Positions 34,984 through 47,214 of a stretch of DNA of 64,000 nt are shown in pieces. Positions within the stretch are counted from its first letter, which is position 1. The number at the start of each line of letters is the position of its first letter. The DNA lies in NCBI GenBank assembly GCA_963575745.1, contig CAUYUJ010022082.1, forward strand, positions 238,501-302,500, written 5' to 3'. A program made the position numbers and the translations under genes. The notes below the pieces were generated by a model. The model worked only from the letters and a program-made list of their open reading frames with translations. It had not been told where the DNA came from and searched no databases. The stretch is from Prorocentrum cordatum. Its lineage: Eukaryota > Sar > Dinophyceae > Prorocentrales > Prorocentraceae.

Positions 34984-37117
34984 ATGCGAACGTGCCACGC
35001 GTGCGCCGACGTGATGACAGGACCCACTGTCACGTGCTCGGCGTGCCACGCGCCTGTTCACAGCCACTGCGTGGTGAGGGGTGAGGCGCATGAGCTGCAT
35101 GGTGTGCACGGGCTGCGCCAACGAGATAGACTTCGCCTTCGCGAACCATCAGGCGCAGCGGAGGATGGCGATGAGCTCCGCGGGCTTCGAGCGGTTCATG
35201 ATCGCTGGCGGCCAGTACGCGGGGCAGGCCATCGGCGCGGTGGCCACTGGGGCCGTGGGAGGAGCGGCCAGGCTGGTGACAAGCTGCGCCTTGGGCGCCG
35301 TGTCGGCGATCCGGGGCATGCGTGCGGTAGAGCTGCCCCGCGTTCCCGCGCCGCAGCGCCCGCGCGTCCTCGAGCAGTTCGACATCTCCGATGCGGGCTC
35401 TGGCAGCTGCGCGCCGACCGAGGTGGCGGACATGATGGCCGAGTTCCGCTGGATGCGCGAGGAGATGGAGGCTCTGAGGGAGGAGAACACGAGGCTCCGA
35501 GGAGGGAGCGCAGCGTCGGCCCAGGGTGGGTACGCGACGCCTTCATCGCCTGAGAGGTTGGCGGAGAAGATCTCCGAGGCCCAGGGCGAAGGCATCGAGA
35601 CCGTCTACGACGCGGATTGGCCTCAGGCGGGCGGCCCTGCCATGAATGGTGCTGGGGGCAGTGCCGCCGAGACCCACGAGGTGAAGGCCGCGAGCGCGTC
35701 GGCCAACGCGATTGCCGAGCACGTCGAGGAGATCTCCGTGCCAGGCTACGGCGCCGTCGAGCGCCACGCAGCAGGAGCAGCCGCCAGGACTCGGCGCAGC
35801 TGCTCACCTCGACGTCGCTCAAGCAGGGCATCCAAGATGTGGTCATCCTCATGGCGGTGGTGTTCCTGTAGTCGGCGGGCTACCTGGAGGAGGGTTTTTG
35901 TGTACTCCGGGAACTGTTCCACGCGGCGTTGGCGGATTCGGTGGACGCGGATTTGGCCACGGAGGTGGGCATCCTCATGGTTTTGGTGGTGGTGGCTTCG
36001 GGCCATCAGGCGGACCTGGTGGCGGAGCTGGACATGGTGGATTCGGAGGTGGACTACCTGGAGGTGGTGGGCCCGATCGTCCTGGTGGATTTGGCGGGCA
36101 GCCTGGAGGCGGAGGACCTCCACCGCCGCCGCCATACGACGCTGCTGCTGCCGCTGCGGCTGGTAGGCCGCAGCGCGACGTGTCTCTCGAGAGCATGCTC
36201 GCGAAGTTGAGGGCGGCCGACTTGCCGCATTTGGCTTGGAAGGGCGGCCTTGCCGCTAAGACGGGAGTCCTGGCGCATTGGATTCATAGGGTGTCGCTCG
36301 ACCTGGGGGGCATGCACCACCTCATCGAGCGCTGCTGGTCGCAAGTGCTGAGCGTGGTGGTGGAGACGTACGAGACACACCTCGACCTGGACCGTCCCGC
36401 GATTATGCCCACCCAGCCTTCGCAATTCCCCCTCAGCGAGGCCGACGCCGTGAGCTTCCACAGCGCGGAGCTCCGACTTCGAGGCCTGCTGCTCGCACTC
36501 GTGCCGGAGGATGTCAAGCAGGCGTGCTTAGTACGAAGCAGACGAGCACCACCGATATTCTATTCAGTGCGTACGTGTCGGCTGGCCCGGGCACGGGCGC
36601 GGACGGGGACCACACGTTGGAGCAGGTGTCCACGGGGAGGCACGTCGACGTGAAGTCCACTTATGTCGAACTGCAGCGCCGGATGTTCAGCGCTAACCGC
36701 CTGATCCCAGCAAGCAGCTGTCGACCTCGAAGGCGATCGCGCACAAGATGTTGGAGTCCAACGAGGAGGTCAAGCATCGCTGCTTCGGCTTCCTCGTGAC
36801 GCGGGGCCTCAGCGGTGGCGTGGCGAACCAGGCGCAGGTGGACAAGCTGTGGCGCTATCCTAGCGCGCGGGGCAGTTCGCGGACGCGGCACCGCAGAAGG
36901 ACGACCCCGCCGCGAAGCTCGCATTGGATCGACATCCGAAGGGTGACCCTAAGGGGATTCCAGAGAGCGGAAAAGGCGACCCGAAGGGAGGAGACCCCAA
37001 GGGAACCGCCAAGGGCCAGCCTAAGGCGAAACCCGAGGCGAAAGCTGACGCGGGCAAGAACGGAAAGCAGCAGGACGTAAAACTCTGCACTTCCTTCAGC
37101 TCGCCGGGGGGGGTGCA
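34984..37117 (+). pseudogene. Gag-like retroelement protein, at least four frameshifts, 3'-truncated
   Basis: Successive plus frames read as one protein interrupted by indels. 34,984-35,090: a zinc-binding motif C-x2-C-x10-C-x2-C-x4-H-x2-C in MRTCHACADVMTGPTVTCSA and onwards. 35,093-35,760: CMVCTGC, a Gly/Ala-rich apolar segment (QYAGQAIGAVATGAVGGAAR), then a charged helix with EFRWMREEMEALREENTRLR. About 35,760-36,530: Gly/Pro-rich linker, then LESMLAKLRAADLPHLAWKG and a helical core. Then DHTLEQVSTGRHVDVKS in a new frame, AIAHKMLESNEEVKHRCFGF in another, and a Lys/Pro/Gly-rich tail ending LCTSFSSPGG, where a CCCH finger would be expected. I read it as the capsid-type ORF of a copia-like element (inference). 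No protease, integrase or RT follows. Confidence 0.45.
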
Positions 37118-38255
37118 TGTAAATAATGATAACAAGATGCCTCCCACCAGCACTTGATGCAAGCACAAGATGAAAAGAAATGATATCTTTGATTCCATAC
37201 TCAGGCAAAACGTGAGTAGGTGCGTCCGCCCTCCCACCCAGCTTGCGAGCCAAAAGGGGTGCGGGCGAGAGGGATGCTACACACAGCACGAGCGAGCGAG
37301 AGCAGCAGCAGCAGAGATAATTCTCATGATCGTCCTATATCTCACATCTCTGCCTATCTGATTTCCACACAGGACAAAACGTTGCTAAAGAATGCGTAGC
37401 AAATTCTGCAGCAAGCTTCTAGAATATTTGGAGATATTCACGTCTGCTCGACCAGCCAAACAGCCGCCCGTGCACCGAAGCCTGCGCGGCGCTACCCGCG
37501 GCCACGCTGCCATGAGGCGAAGACGATGAATAAACAACTCGCGAAACACCGCTCGGGCCAAGCTGGCTACGGAAGAGACTTGAAGGAGGATGAAGGGATT
37601 GCCACTTCACAAACGAGAGGGCTTACCACCAGACGTGACAGATTGGGAAGGCGGCGTTGCACCAGGGATTTGTGTTCGAGAGCTCATCCTGCGGGTGTGG
37701 CACTGACAGCGCGAAATCCCAGATGCCGAACGCCTCCCCACCCTTTGGGGGGAAAATGTCCGAACTTACACTGAAGATCCCCCATCCATGGTGAACCGCA
37801 CCTTCACCAAACAATGAAGCACAACGCTCTAGGGCATTCATACAAGAAACAAGCCTGCGCCACGCGCGCACGACACTGCGTCTGACTGCGCGTACTTCCT
37901 GGTACGAATGTCTCTGAGACCGAGTCTGCATGAGTTTGCGTGTGATAGACTCTAGATGTGAATGTGCCTGGATGTGAAGGAGTCTGAGTGCGAGCGGATC
38001 TAAATATGAGAGCGTACGAAAGTGAGTCTGACTTTGAACTTGTCTGAACGTTGCAGGGAGGCGGCGGGTGAAGAAGTGAAGAGGGCGAGGAGAAACCTCT
38101 CGAGGATGTCCATGTAGAAGAATATTCAATCATATCTAATCATAACATCCTGGGGTGATTGAATTGCAGCGGACATGGAGAAAAAGCGATTGGACTGAAA
38201 CGGGAAACGCACGGTTAGATGAATTTCCAAACCAAAAGCATACCAACCAAGCCAC
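37118..38255. other. Intergenic, no gene recognised
   Basis: No domain, tandem repeat or SL remnant seen. Confidence 0.45.
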
Positions 38256-38259
38256 TGCG

Positions 38260-38350
38260 TATTTGGGCAACCCGCGCAAACTGGGCAACTGGGCAACCGA
38301 CAAACTGGGCAATTGGGCAACAGGGCAACTGAGCCACCGGGCAACGCTAA
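38260..38350 (+). repeat. GGGCAACT-type 10-bp repeat
   Basis: aactgggcaactgggcaacc and related units. Confidence 0.75.
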
Positions 38351-38730
38351 TACCAGGCAGCCCTAGGGAACGCCCTAGTATGGTGTAAAGAAACAAAACC
38401 AGAAAACCCTTGCAACGACCGCGCCCCGCGCCCACTGGTTTGTCAATTACGCTACCGAGGAACCCCACATACTTGTACTGTGGCTGGAGTGATGATAGCC
38501 TCCTTTTCCTCCTCCTCTTCCTCCTCCTCGCCCCCTCGCCATTGATATACTAACCAGGACGCCCCGATTTGGCATCGAGGTCTCCGATGCGCTGTGGCAG
38601 CCATCAAGCAACCGAACCGACTGGCTGCTCTGCAAGCCCGCTGGGCCGACAACATTCCCATACCGCCTCGGCGAGCTGGGAGCTGGGCCTATGACGACCC
38701 AGAATGTTGAGACGCCAGGACGACGCGGCA

Positions 38731-38758
38731 GGGAAGAAAACCAGAACCCCACGAAACA
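38731..38758 (-). repeat. Dispersed 28-bp motif F, copy 2
   Basis: gggaagaaaaccagaacccc then acgaaaca, directly preceding the 90-bp satellite. Confidence 0.7.
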
Positions 38759-38769
38759 TGCTCGGATAG

Positions 38770-40545
38770 CGGCCGCGCTCAGCGGCCACCCCCTGCGCAC
38801 CCCCTACGGCGTCGGAAAAGGGCCACTCCTGCTATGCCCTGGACGACCGACTCGGATAGCGGCCGCGCTCAGGGACCACCCCCTGCGCACCCCCTATGGT
38901 GTCGAGAAAGTGCCACGCCTGCTATGCCCTGGACGACCGTCTCGGAAAGCGGCCGCGCTCAGGGACCACCCCCTGCACACCCCCTGCGGTGTCGAGAAAG
39001 TGCCACGCCTGCTATGCCCTGGACGGCCGGCTCGGATAGCGGCCGTGCTCAGGGACCACCCCCTGCGCACCCCCTACGGTGTCGAGAAAGTGCCACGCCT
39101 GCTATGCCCTGGACGACCGGCTCGGATAGCGGACGCGCTCAGGGGCCACCCCGTGCGCACCCCCTATGGTGTCGAGAAAAGTGCCACGCCTGCTATGCCC
39201 TGGACGACCGTCTCGGATAGCGGCCGCGCTCAGGGACCACCTCCTGCGCACCCCTACGATGTCGAGAAAAGTGCCACGCCTGCTATGCCCTGGACGGCTG
39301 GTTCGGATAGCGGGCGCGCTCAGGGACCACCTCCTGCGCACCCCCCACGTTGTCGAGAAAGTGCCACGCCTGCTACGCCCTGGACGACCGTCTCGGATAG
39401 CGGCCGCGCTCAGGGACCACCCCCTGCGCACCCCCTATGGTGTCGAGGAAGTGCCACGCCTGCTATGCTCTGGACGACCGTCTCGGATAGCGGCCGCGCT
39501 CAGGGACCACCCCTGCGCACCCCCTATGGTGTGTCGAGAAAGTGCCACGCCTGCTATGCCTGGACGACCGGATAGCGGCCGCGCTCAGGGAGGTGTCGAG
39601 AAAGTGCCACGCCTGCTATGCCTGGACGTCCCGGATAGCGGCCGCGCTCAGGGACCACCCCCTGCGCACCCCCTATGGTGTCGAGAAAGTGCCACGCCTG
39701 CTATGCCTGGACGACCGGGATAGCGGCCGCGTTACGGTGTCCCGCGGACCCCCCTGCGCACCCCCTATGGTGTCGAGAAAGTGCCACGCCTGCTATGCCC
39801 TGGACGACCGTCTCGGATAGCGGCCGCGCTCAGGGACCACCCCCTGCGCACCCCCTATGGTGTCGAGAAAGTGCCACGCCTGCTATGCCCTGGACGACCG
39901 TCTCGGATAGCGGCCGCGCTCAGGGACCACCCCCTGCGCACGACCCCTAGCCCGCCCACCCCCTGCGCACCCCCTATGGTGTCGAGAAAGTGCCACGCCT
40001 GCTATGCCTGGACGACCGGCTCGGATAGCGGCCGCGCTCAGGGACCACCCCCTGCGCACCCCCTATGGTGTCGAGAAAGTGCCACGCCTGCTATGCCCTG
40101 GACGACCGTATAGCGGCCGCGCTCAGGGACCACCCCCTGCGCACCCCCTATGGTGTCGAGAAAGTGCCACGCCTGCTATGCCCTGGACGACCGTCCATAG
40201 CGGCCGCGCTCAGGGACCACCCCCTGCGCACCCCCTATGGTGTCGAGAAAGTGCCACGCCTGCTATGCCCTGGACGACCGTCTCGGATAGCGGCCGCGCT
40301 CAGGGACCACCCCCTGCGCACCCCCTATGGTGTCGAGAAAGTGCCACGCCTGCTATGCCCTGGACGACCGTCTCGGATAGCGGCCGCGCTCAGGGACCAC
40401 CCCCTGCGCACCCCCTATGGTGTCGAGAAAGTGCCACGCCTGCTATGCCCTGGACGACCGTCTCGGATAGCGGCCGCGCTCAGGGACAACCCCCTGCGCA
40501 CCCCCTATGGTGTCGAGAAAGTGCCACGCCTGCTATGCCCTGCTG
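38770..40545 (+). repeat. 90-bp satellite, locus 2 (about 20 copies)
   Basis: Each unit contains gtgccacgcctgctatgccc, ggacgaccgtctcggatagc (with a NotI-type gcggccgc), and ccctgcgcaccccctatggt. Copies start near 38,822, 38,910, 39,000, 39,090, 39,181, 39,271, 39,360, 39,450, 39,541, 39,602, 39,690, 39,780, 39,870, 39,988, 40,078, 40,166, 40,250, 40,340, 40,430 and 40,520. The last five are almost identical. All long open frames here are the repeat. Confidence 0.95.
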
Positions 40546-40660
40546 TGCTGAGTTGAGCTGTGCTGTGCTGTGCTGTGCTGAGCTGGGCTGAGCTGAGCTT
40601 TGCTGAGCTATGCTGAGCAGTGCTGTGCTGTGCTGTGCTGTGCTGCGCTGTGTGAGAAGG
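40546..40660 (+). repeat. (TGCTG)n repeat
   Basis: tgctgtgctgtgctgagctg runs, joined directly to the last satellite unit. Confidence 0.85.
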
Positions 40661-40703
40661 GGAAGAGGGAGGTGAGGTGAGGGAGCGCGGGTGCGACGAG
40701 GCA

Positions 40704-40731
40704 TGGAAGAAAACCAGAACCCCACTAAGCA
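40704..40731 (-). repeat. Dispersed 28-bp motif F, copy 3
   Basis: tggaagaaaaccagaacccc then actaagca. Confidence 0.7.
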
Positions 40732-40904
40732 TTCGGGGGAAAACACTTTCCAACCCCGAGGGGATACGACCAGGCAACCCAGGGGAACGTCCTATTCAAG
40801 ACATTCGACCAGGCAGCCCTGGGGAACCCCGGCGACGTCCGCGTTTGGCACCCACCAGCTCTTCCTTCACTAACATATTAGAAGCCCTTAAGCACAGTCG
40901 AATT

Positions 40905-41285
40905 GGGCAACCATGGGTTCGAGGAACCAAGGCAAAGAAACCAATGAACCCAGACCAAGGAATCAAGAAACCAAGACCAAAGAAACAAAGGACCACAACT
41001 AAATAACCAAGGAACCAAGACCAAGGAACCATGACCGAAGAGCCGATTAACCAAAACCAAGGAGCCAAGGAACCAAGACCAAGGAACCAAAAGAAAGAAC
41101 CACAGAACCAGCACCAAGGAACCAAGGACCAAGGCACCAGGTAACCAAGACGAAGGAACCAAGGAACCAAGACGAAGGAGCCCAAAGAAATCAAGGAGCC
41201 AAGATCAAAGAACTAAGAAACCAAGACAAAGGAACCGAGGAACCAAGATCAAACAATCAAATAACCAAGACCACAAGACCATGGG
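40905..41285 (+). repeat. AACCAAGG octamer array
   Basis: Degenerate aaccaaggaaccaagaccaa units over about 380 bp. Confidence 0.85.
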
Positions 41286-42520
41286 AAGCTGGGCAACGCC
41301 TTTTCATGGCAACAAGACGACGGAATCCCAGAGATCCCCCTTGTTAGGAAACAAGGCTGAGGAACCCCAAGGGATCCCGGCGGCGACCGCGTCTGGCAGC
41401 CACAAGCTCCACAGACGTGTAAGAAACCCAAAGGCGAAGCCTGATTCCGGAAAAATCGGCAGGAGCCGACGAGAACGTCAAAGACGCGCACCCGAATTCT
41501 GCCGACATGGGCCCCGCCAGCCGATCGATATGCTCTGCCGCTGGTCGGCTTCTGACAACCCACCCACCCACCCACCCTCTCGGGGATCCCGACACGATGC
41601 GGTGACGCAGTGGCACACCGTGCGGTGACCACGACATGCCAAGCAACCTCACCGCACGGTCCGCCAACGCACGGCTTTGGGACCTGTTGGAAGCCCAGGT
41701 TGCCCGAGACATCCACATACACGCTGGTCGGAAGAAGTGGGTTGAAACATGAAGTAGGAAGGCGTTGGAAGTAGATTGGGCTTCCACCCGCCCCCTGAAG
41801 AGGAGGAAAGAAGGAAAACCGCTCGACTCTTGAACTAGGAAGGCGACTAAAGTAGATCAGGATTTGGGCATCCAAAAATACCTATTTTCAACGACCAGCT
41901 TGCACTCGGAAAATGAAGACCCCAGCCCCCAAAACCGTGCGGTCCCCCCACATCCCCTCTGACTCACAACACGGTGTGGCCCCCGCGACGGATGGAGGCC
42001 CACGGCTTTCTCTCTTTCCAGGCGCAAGCGGGGGGGCGGGGGGGGGGGGGGCTCTTGCCGAGGTGACACGAGGACCTCCGCGGAGCTGTCCGCCGAGCGG
42101 GTCGCGCGGGAGGCGGAAGGCCCCAGGGCAGCCGAACGGGAGCCCAGGAGACGCCCAACAGGAGCCCAGGCTGGCCACTAGAGGGCCCCCGACAGTGCCG
42201 TCTTGCGGCGCCGCTTGGGAGCGGCACCGCTTGGGCGCCCCACGCGGTGTGGTCACCGCACCGCCGTGGGGCCCACGACCCGTCGGCGCCGCGTGCGCGG
42301 CGGTAGTGGCACCGTTGTGTGGTTACCGCGCCGGCTGGGAGCCCCCCGAACCCTCGGCGCGCGTGCACGGCGGCGGCGGGGAAGGTCGGGGCGGGCACGC
42401 GGGCCGGCGGGCCGCCGCGGCAGCAGCCGCGGGCCCAGCCCGTAGGCGGGGGCCACGGCGGAGCCTGGGGGCGAGCGCCGCGCCGCGGGAAGGCCCGGGG
42501 CTGCGCAGAGGCGGCGGGCG
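41286..42520. other. Intergenic with dispersed GTGTGGTCACCGCACCG motifs
   Basis: ggtgtggtcaccgcaccg at 42,246-42,263 and related words at 41,640-41,665 and 41,970-41,980 resemble 10,495-10,520. No gene recognised; the GC-rich open frames are not domain-bearing. Confidence 0.4.
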
Positions 42521-42529
42521 GCGAGCGCA

Positions 42530-42715
42530 TTCAAATCCACGCCCTCACGGTCTGGACTCCAGGGCGAGATCCGGTGGATGCGCGGTCGCACGGATACGTT
42601 CCGCGCGGGCGGCGAGCAGATCCATGTCCATCCACGCACTCGCGGTCTGGACTCCAGGGGGCGGTCCCGCGGATGCGCGGGGGCATGGATACGTTCCGCG
42701 CGGAGCATCCGCGCG
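42530..42715 (+). repeat. Two-copy repeat of about 85 bp
   Basis: cggtctggactccaggg, ggatgcgcgg and ggatacgttccgcgcg recur at 42,558 and 42,643. Confidence 0.75.
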
Positions 42716-43035
42716 AAAACGCCCACCAGCCACGGGGACCTGGCCGCGAGGCCACGGCCGCGCCTGGGAGCGAACGCCGCGCCGCGCACTGTCAGACAGT
42801 TCGATCGAGGCTCGAGGTGCTCGGGCGTTTCTGTCGGATCTCGGTCATTTTCCAGCCTCGGGATGGTCTCCCGCAGCTGCGCCTTGCCGAGCGCGTGCCG
42901 GGGACGCGGACGAGGATTACGGCGGGGGGGGGGGGGACAAGCCCAGGGTCCGATCGCGCGCGGAGGCCGCCGCTCCCCACAAGTGGAGGCGGCGTTGCGA
43001 CAAACAAGAAACGGCATGTGCATGTTCCCCACATG

Positions 43036-43160
43036 TCTGTGCGGATTTCTGGGGTCGGCGCTGGGCTTCCCTCCCTGGCGCGCGGAGCGCGCCAGGGGCG
43101 GCGCCAGAGGCGCCGCCCGGGGGGTCAACGCCGATACAAGAAATCCGCGCGGAGCTTCGA
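43036..43160 (+). repeat. Foldback element family A, copy 2
   Basis: tgcggatttctggggtcggc ... cgccgatacaagaaatccgc around a ctggcgcgcggagcgcgcca centre. Confidence 0.8.
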
Positions 43161-43304
43161 GAAACTAGGTATGACGTGCTCTCTTCTTCGAGGCAAGCTA
43201 TGCAGCAGCACACGCTCCTCTGCAGGAGGCTGCTGCGACGAGATCACCCTTCTCGGCTGCGCACGGGGACTCGCTACAATGCTAGAGGCCTCCCAGATAT
43301 CTGA

Positions 43305-43450
43305 TCCGAGTGGATGGGGTCGGAGGATCGCGCCGCATCGTCTACGCATCACCGATGCATCAGCGACGCATCGGCGGCGTCGGCGTGGAGAAAATCGGGC
43401 TCCGCATCGAGCCCGTCCTCTGGTCCTGTCTGCTCGGACCACACCTGGAA
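43305..43450 (+). repeat. Dispersed repeat H, copy 1
   Basis: ggatcgcgccgcatcgtc, accgatgcatc and tctgctcggacc are colinear with 47,215-47,395. Confidence 0.6.
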
Positions 43451-43589
43451 GGCGTTGGAATGCCCAAACCTCCAACGCACTGGAACGAGAGGTGCGGAGC
43501 TGCTTCTTCGACGTTTCGGGCCTCTGGGCGGGGCCCTCGCCCCTCTCCAGGGCTCGGGGCCGTCCAAGAGCGAGGCGGTGCAGATGGGG

Positions 43590-43765
43590 CCGACGGTCAG
43601 GCCCCTGCGACACGCTATGCCTTGCAAACTGTTAGCGTGTCGCTCTGCTGTGTGTGACGGGAATCCGTAAACTCGGACCGTTGATAGTTTGAGGCCGAAG
43701 CGTGGCGGGCCAGAACTGGCGGCGCGACACGCTAAGCAAACGGTCCGACGCAATGGGAAACCAAG
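43590..43765 (+). repeat. Dispersed foldback family C, copy 3
   Basis: gcgacacgctatgccttgca, ttagcgtgtcgctct, gggccagaactgg and gcgacacgctaagc. Confidence 0.75.
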
Positions 43766-45340
43766 GTGCAAATGTGATTGTCGCTTCTGGCCTGATGGGG
43801 GCCCTAGTCCCTCGCCAGGCTCCAGGACCGCCAGAAAACGACTCGGGATGAAAAGCCTGCCCTGGGCAAAGGGTTGGAACCTCCAGGGGCTCCGCATCTA
43901 AAAAACACTGATTTCTGGGCAGAAGGTACTATGCAACACCACCACACCTGGTCAGGGCCGTGCTGGGCCCTTGCATCGTGTATACACCCTCTGGGCCGAG
44001 GTCAGGAGGGCCTACGCACCATCCTAGGGCCCAGGATGGCTATGGTCAGGCGTGGCGGTGTATAGATGCAGTCTGCAGATCGATTCGACGCTATCGGGCG
44101 CCCTTGTGGGAAGGACCTTACCAACTCCGCCGACCCCAGACGACGACTGCCGTCCTCGCTAAGAGTCTCTGGAGGTCCCTGGGAGGCCTCTTGAGGTCCT
44201 TGCTCCCGAAATCCTCCAGAGGCCCAAGAGGGCCGAACGCGTTAAAATCGTCCATCCTCGATCCTCGATCAACGACGGCAACGACGCTGTGCGCTTAGTG
44301 GGATGTGCCCGCGGACGAGGCAGGCCTCGAAACAGTTCGATGGGGGCCCGTGCCGAGCCTGCCGCAGGGGCAGGAAATATGGCGTGGAGGAGGGGGGGCA
44401 GCCCAACACAGGCTCTTCATCTGACCAATTCCTCCCTTCTTTCGCCTCTGCCTCCGCTTGTCATGCCCCGTTCTGTCGGTATCACCTCGGCAAGCGTGCA
44501 CCATTGAGGGCACGCGTGGCAGGTTCTCACTGAGGATCGCTCGAACAAAAACTGGTTAGGATGGCTCTTGGAAGGTTCATCAGGAGCTCTGGGAGGATCC
44601 AGCCATCGCGATACCATGAATAATGCAGAACAAGGAGTGAAGAGGAGCCTCGGCCGCGAATGGGTGCACCGACCTAGATGCAAGGAACGGCCCAAAAGCA
44701 CATAACCCCTCTTGAACCCAATATATCAAATACTTCGGCGTCTTGGCTGCAATGATCCTCGCGATAGCGGCGCTGGGAGGGGCTCGGAATACTCACCAAG
44801 CCGTCTGGTCGGCCAAGGCGCTCGATGTATAGACGCCCCAGCTTCCCAACTTGTGGAACACTGTTGCGTCTATACACCGAAATCATTCGCCGAGCTCCCT
44901 GGCTCCTTGGCCAACCAAACGACGTGGTACATACATCGAGCCCATCCGAAGCACGCTGACTGCAATTCGATTCCAAAGTCGCTTGGTCTGTTCTGCGGTG
45001 GTCTCGGACCACTCGGCCGCGACGGGCTGTCACTCTCCAGGGACAGGCGATGCCGTCTGGACACACATATGAGCTTATAGGCACAGCAACGCACTAAGTT
45101 GCCATATGTGTAAGCGCACGCAACGCGTTCAGCGTATGAGACTCATGGAAGTTGCTTCGGAGCTGTGCGGTTTTGGCCAGTGCAGGGGAACCGCTCGTGG
45201 CACCTGGGAATTGGGGGGGCGACGGGCGGGGGGGAAGGAGGAGGAGGAGAGGGTAGCTCTCCACGTGGCCCTCTGAGGGTTCAGGCACTAAGGGCCATGG
45301 GAAAAAGCCGCAATCGGCATCGGCCCGTTCCGTCCTGGCC
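43766..45340. other. Intergenic, no gene recognised
   Basis: A hairpin (tgtatagacgc / gcgtctatac) lies at 44,827-44,875, with related tgtataca words at 43,978 and 44,059. No coding signal supported. Confidence 0.4.
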
Positions 45341-45475
45341 CGTTTCGGCTCGGGCCCGAACCGCAAGGGGCCGAGCCGAAACGCGCCGAAGCCGAAACGG
45401 ACCGAAGCCGCAACGGGCCGAAGCCGCAACGGGCTGAAAGCCAAAACGGGCCTGGAGCCCAAAGCCGGATCGGGC
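45341..45475 (+). repeat. GGGCCGAAGCCGAAAC minisatellite
   Basis: gccgaaacgggccgaagccg units of about 12-16 bp. Confidence 0.75.
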
Positions 45476-45589
45476 CTTTGTCCATGGAGGGGGCGAGAAG
45501 GGAACAGCCAGAGGAAGGGGTCGCCCACACCCTGCGATTGGCTCACGCGGCCCTGCTGACTCTCGGTGCACTTTCGAAACTCCGCGCGG

Positions 45590-45695
45590 ATTTCTTCTGC
45601 TCGAACATACAACTGCACAACATACACACAGATGCACTGCTCGAGCATACAACTGCACTTTCTCCTGCTCGAACATACAACTGCACAACAATGAA
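45590..45695 (+). repeat. About 40-bp repeat, three copies
   Basis: gctcgaacatacaactgcac recurs at 45,599, 45,642 (gctcgagc variant) and 45,667. Confidence 0.75.
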
Positions 45696-45700
45696 CTTTC

Positions 45701-45835
45701 GGAACTCCGCGCGGACTTCTTCGAACGGCGCCGGACCTCCCTCCGCGGCGCGCGGAGCGCGCAATGGGGCAGAGCCAGAGGCACCGCAAGGGGAGGGCCC
45801 CAGCGCGGATCAAAGAAAGCCGCGCGGAACTCCGC
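45701..45835 (+). repeat. Foldback element family A, copy 3
   Basis: ggaactccgcgcggacttct ... agccgcgcggaactccgc around a cggcgcgcggagcgcg centre. Flanking words (ctgcgattggctcacgcggc / tgtgcgtttggctcgcgcgg) are duplicated on both sides. Confidence 0.75.
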
Positions 45836-46597
45836 AAGTTGTTCCACCCTGTGCGTTTGGCTCGCGCGGCCCTGCTGACCTCGAGGGCTTGTCGTCAAAG
45901 AGGGGGCGGCGGCATCCTCAAGAGAAGCCCGGGCACGCACGAGCAATTCTTCAGGATCTCGGAGAGCCAGCAGGTCCGGAGGACGCATCGGGCTCCGCGG
46001 ACGTTCTGGAGCGCTCTGGGGTGCTCCGAGGAAGCTGCGGAGCACGTTCCTTACTCGCACCCGAGCGCTGCCCTTCCATCCCTCCCTTCTCTCCTCTCCC
46101 CTTCTCGTCTCCTCTCCCCCTCTCCTTCCCTCGCCTCTTAATATTCCCTCACCTTCTCTCCTCTCCAATCATTTCTGCTCCTCGCCCCTCCCCTCCTCCT
46201 CTCCCCGATCGCACCCTCTCCGGTATCTTGGACGACGCCAGCCGTATACCACACCAGCTCGATGCAAGCCCCCGCGCGCCAGCACGCGCGGAAGCGTGCA
46301 TCGAGCTGGTCTGGCACATGGCTCGGGTGTTGCAGGTGGTCCTGGCTCAAAATGTCTGAGACGAAGCCAGGGCGAGGATAACATTGGGTGAGGATAAATC
46401 GAGAATCTCTGGAGGATGCCTCGGGCGGCGCGGTCAGAGCGTTCTGGAACGCTCTGAGAACGTTCCGGAACGCTCTGGAACGGATTTACCCTCGCCGTAG
46501 CCCCGTCCGAAAGTCCCCAGCTTCTCGCGCATGGGCCTCCCTCTGACATCCTGTGGACAATTTTCGCGGAGCAAAAACATGACATGAACATGAACTG
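45836..46597. other. Intergenic, pyrimidine-rich 46,080-46,200
   Basis: Short (TCTCC)n-like run; a palindromic cgcgcgccagcacgcgcg word near 46,273. No gene seen. Confidence 0.4.
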
Positions 46598-46729
46598 TTG
46601 GAGATCGGCGCGGATTTCTGCGGTCGGCGCTGACCCCCCTCTCTGGCGTGTGGAGCGTGGCAGGGGCGGCGCCAGAGGCGCTCCCAGGGGGCTCCAGCGC
46701 CGATCCGAGAAATCCGCGCGGACCTCCAT
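46598..46729 (+). repeat. Foldback element family A, copy 4
   Basis: gatcggcgcggatttctgcg ... cgccgatccgagaaatccgc. This copy has the cleanest right arm. Confidence 0.8.
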
Positions 46730-47210
46730 CAGTGCACGTACTTGTTCATGGATTGTTCCTCGGACCTTTGGCCAGGGGCACCCTTACGCCACGCCCGAGC
46801 GGTCGGCGTCGTCCAGTCCTCGGCGGCGGCGTCCGAGCTGGCCGCGAGTGCGCACCCTGCGCGCGCCCCCCCCCCGAGCGCGGGAAGGCGGCGCCTCGGG
46901 CCGCTGGGGACATCGGGGTGGACCTCGCCGGCGAGCGGGCGCCGACGCGCCGCGCGGTAGTCTCAAGGAGGTTCGCTGGCGCAGGGGTCCCACAGAGGCC
47001 TCCTGGATGGGGTCCATCGTTGAGAGGCCTCCCGGACGGCTTGTCATCATCGTCACCGTGGTTCGTGGCATGTTTGCTCCAGTTTGCTCGTGTAGCTGAG
47101 CAGACCCTAGGACAGAGCCCGAATGCGCAACCGGTGGGGCGAGCAGAAGGACAGAGCATACTCACATGTGTGCCTTGACAATCATTCGCTGTCTTTGCTG
47201 CGTTGAGTGC
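46730..47210. other. Intergenic, no gene recognised
   Basis: GC-rich, compositional open frames only. Confidence 0.4.
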
Positions 47211-47214
47211 ACGG

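Noticed and set aside
38691-40591. Long ORFs of the GRPSRIAAALRDHPLRTP type
   Set aside because: Products of the 90-bp satellite, open in several frames because the period is a multiple of three.
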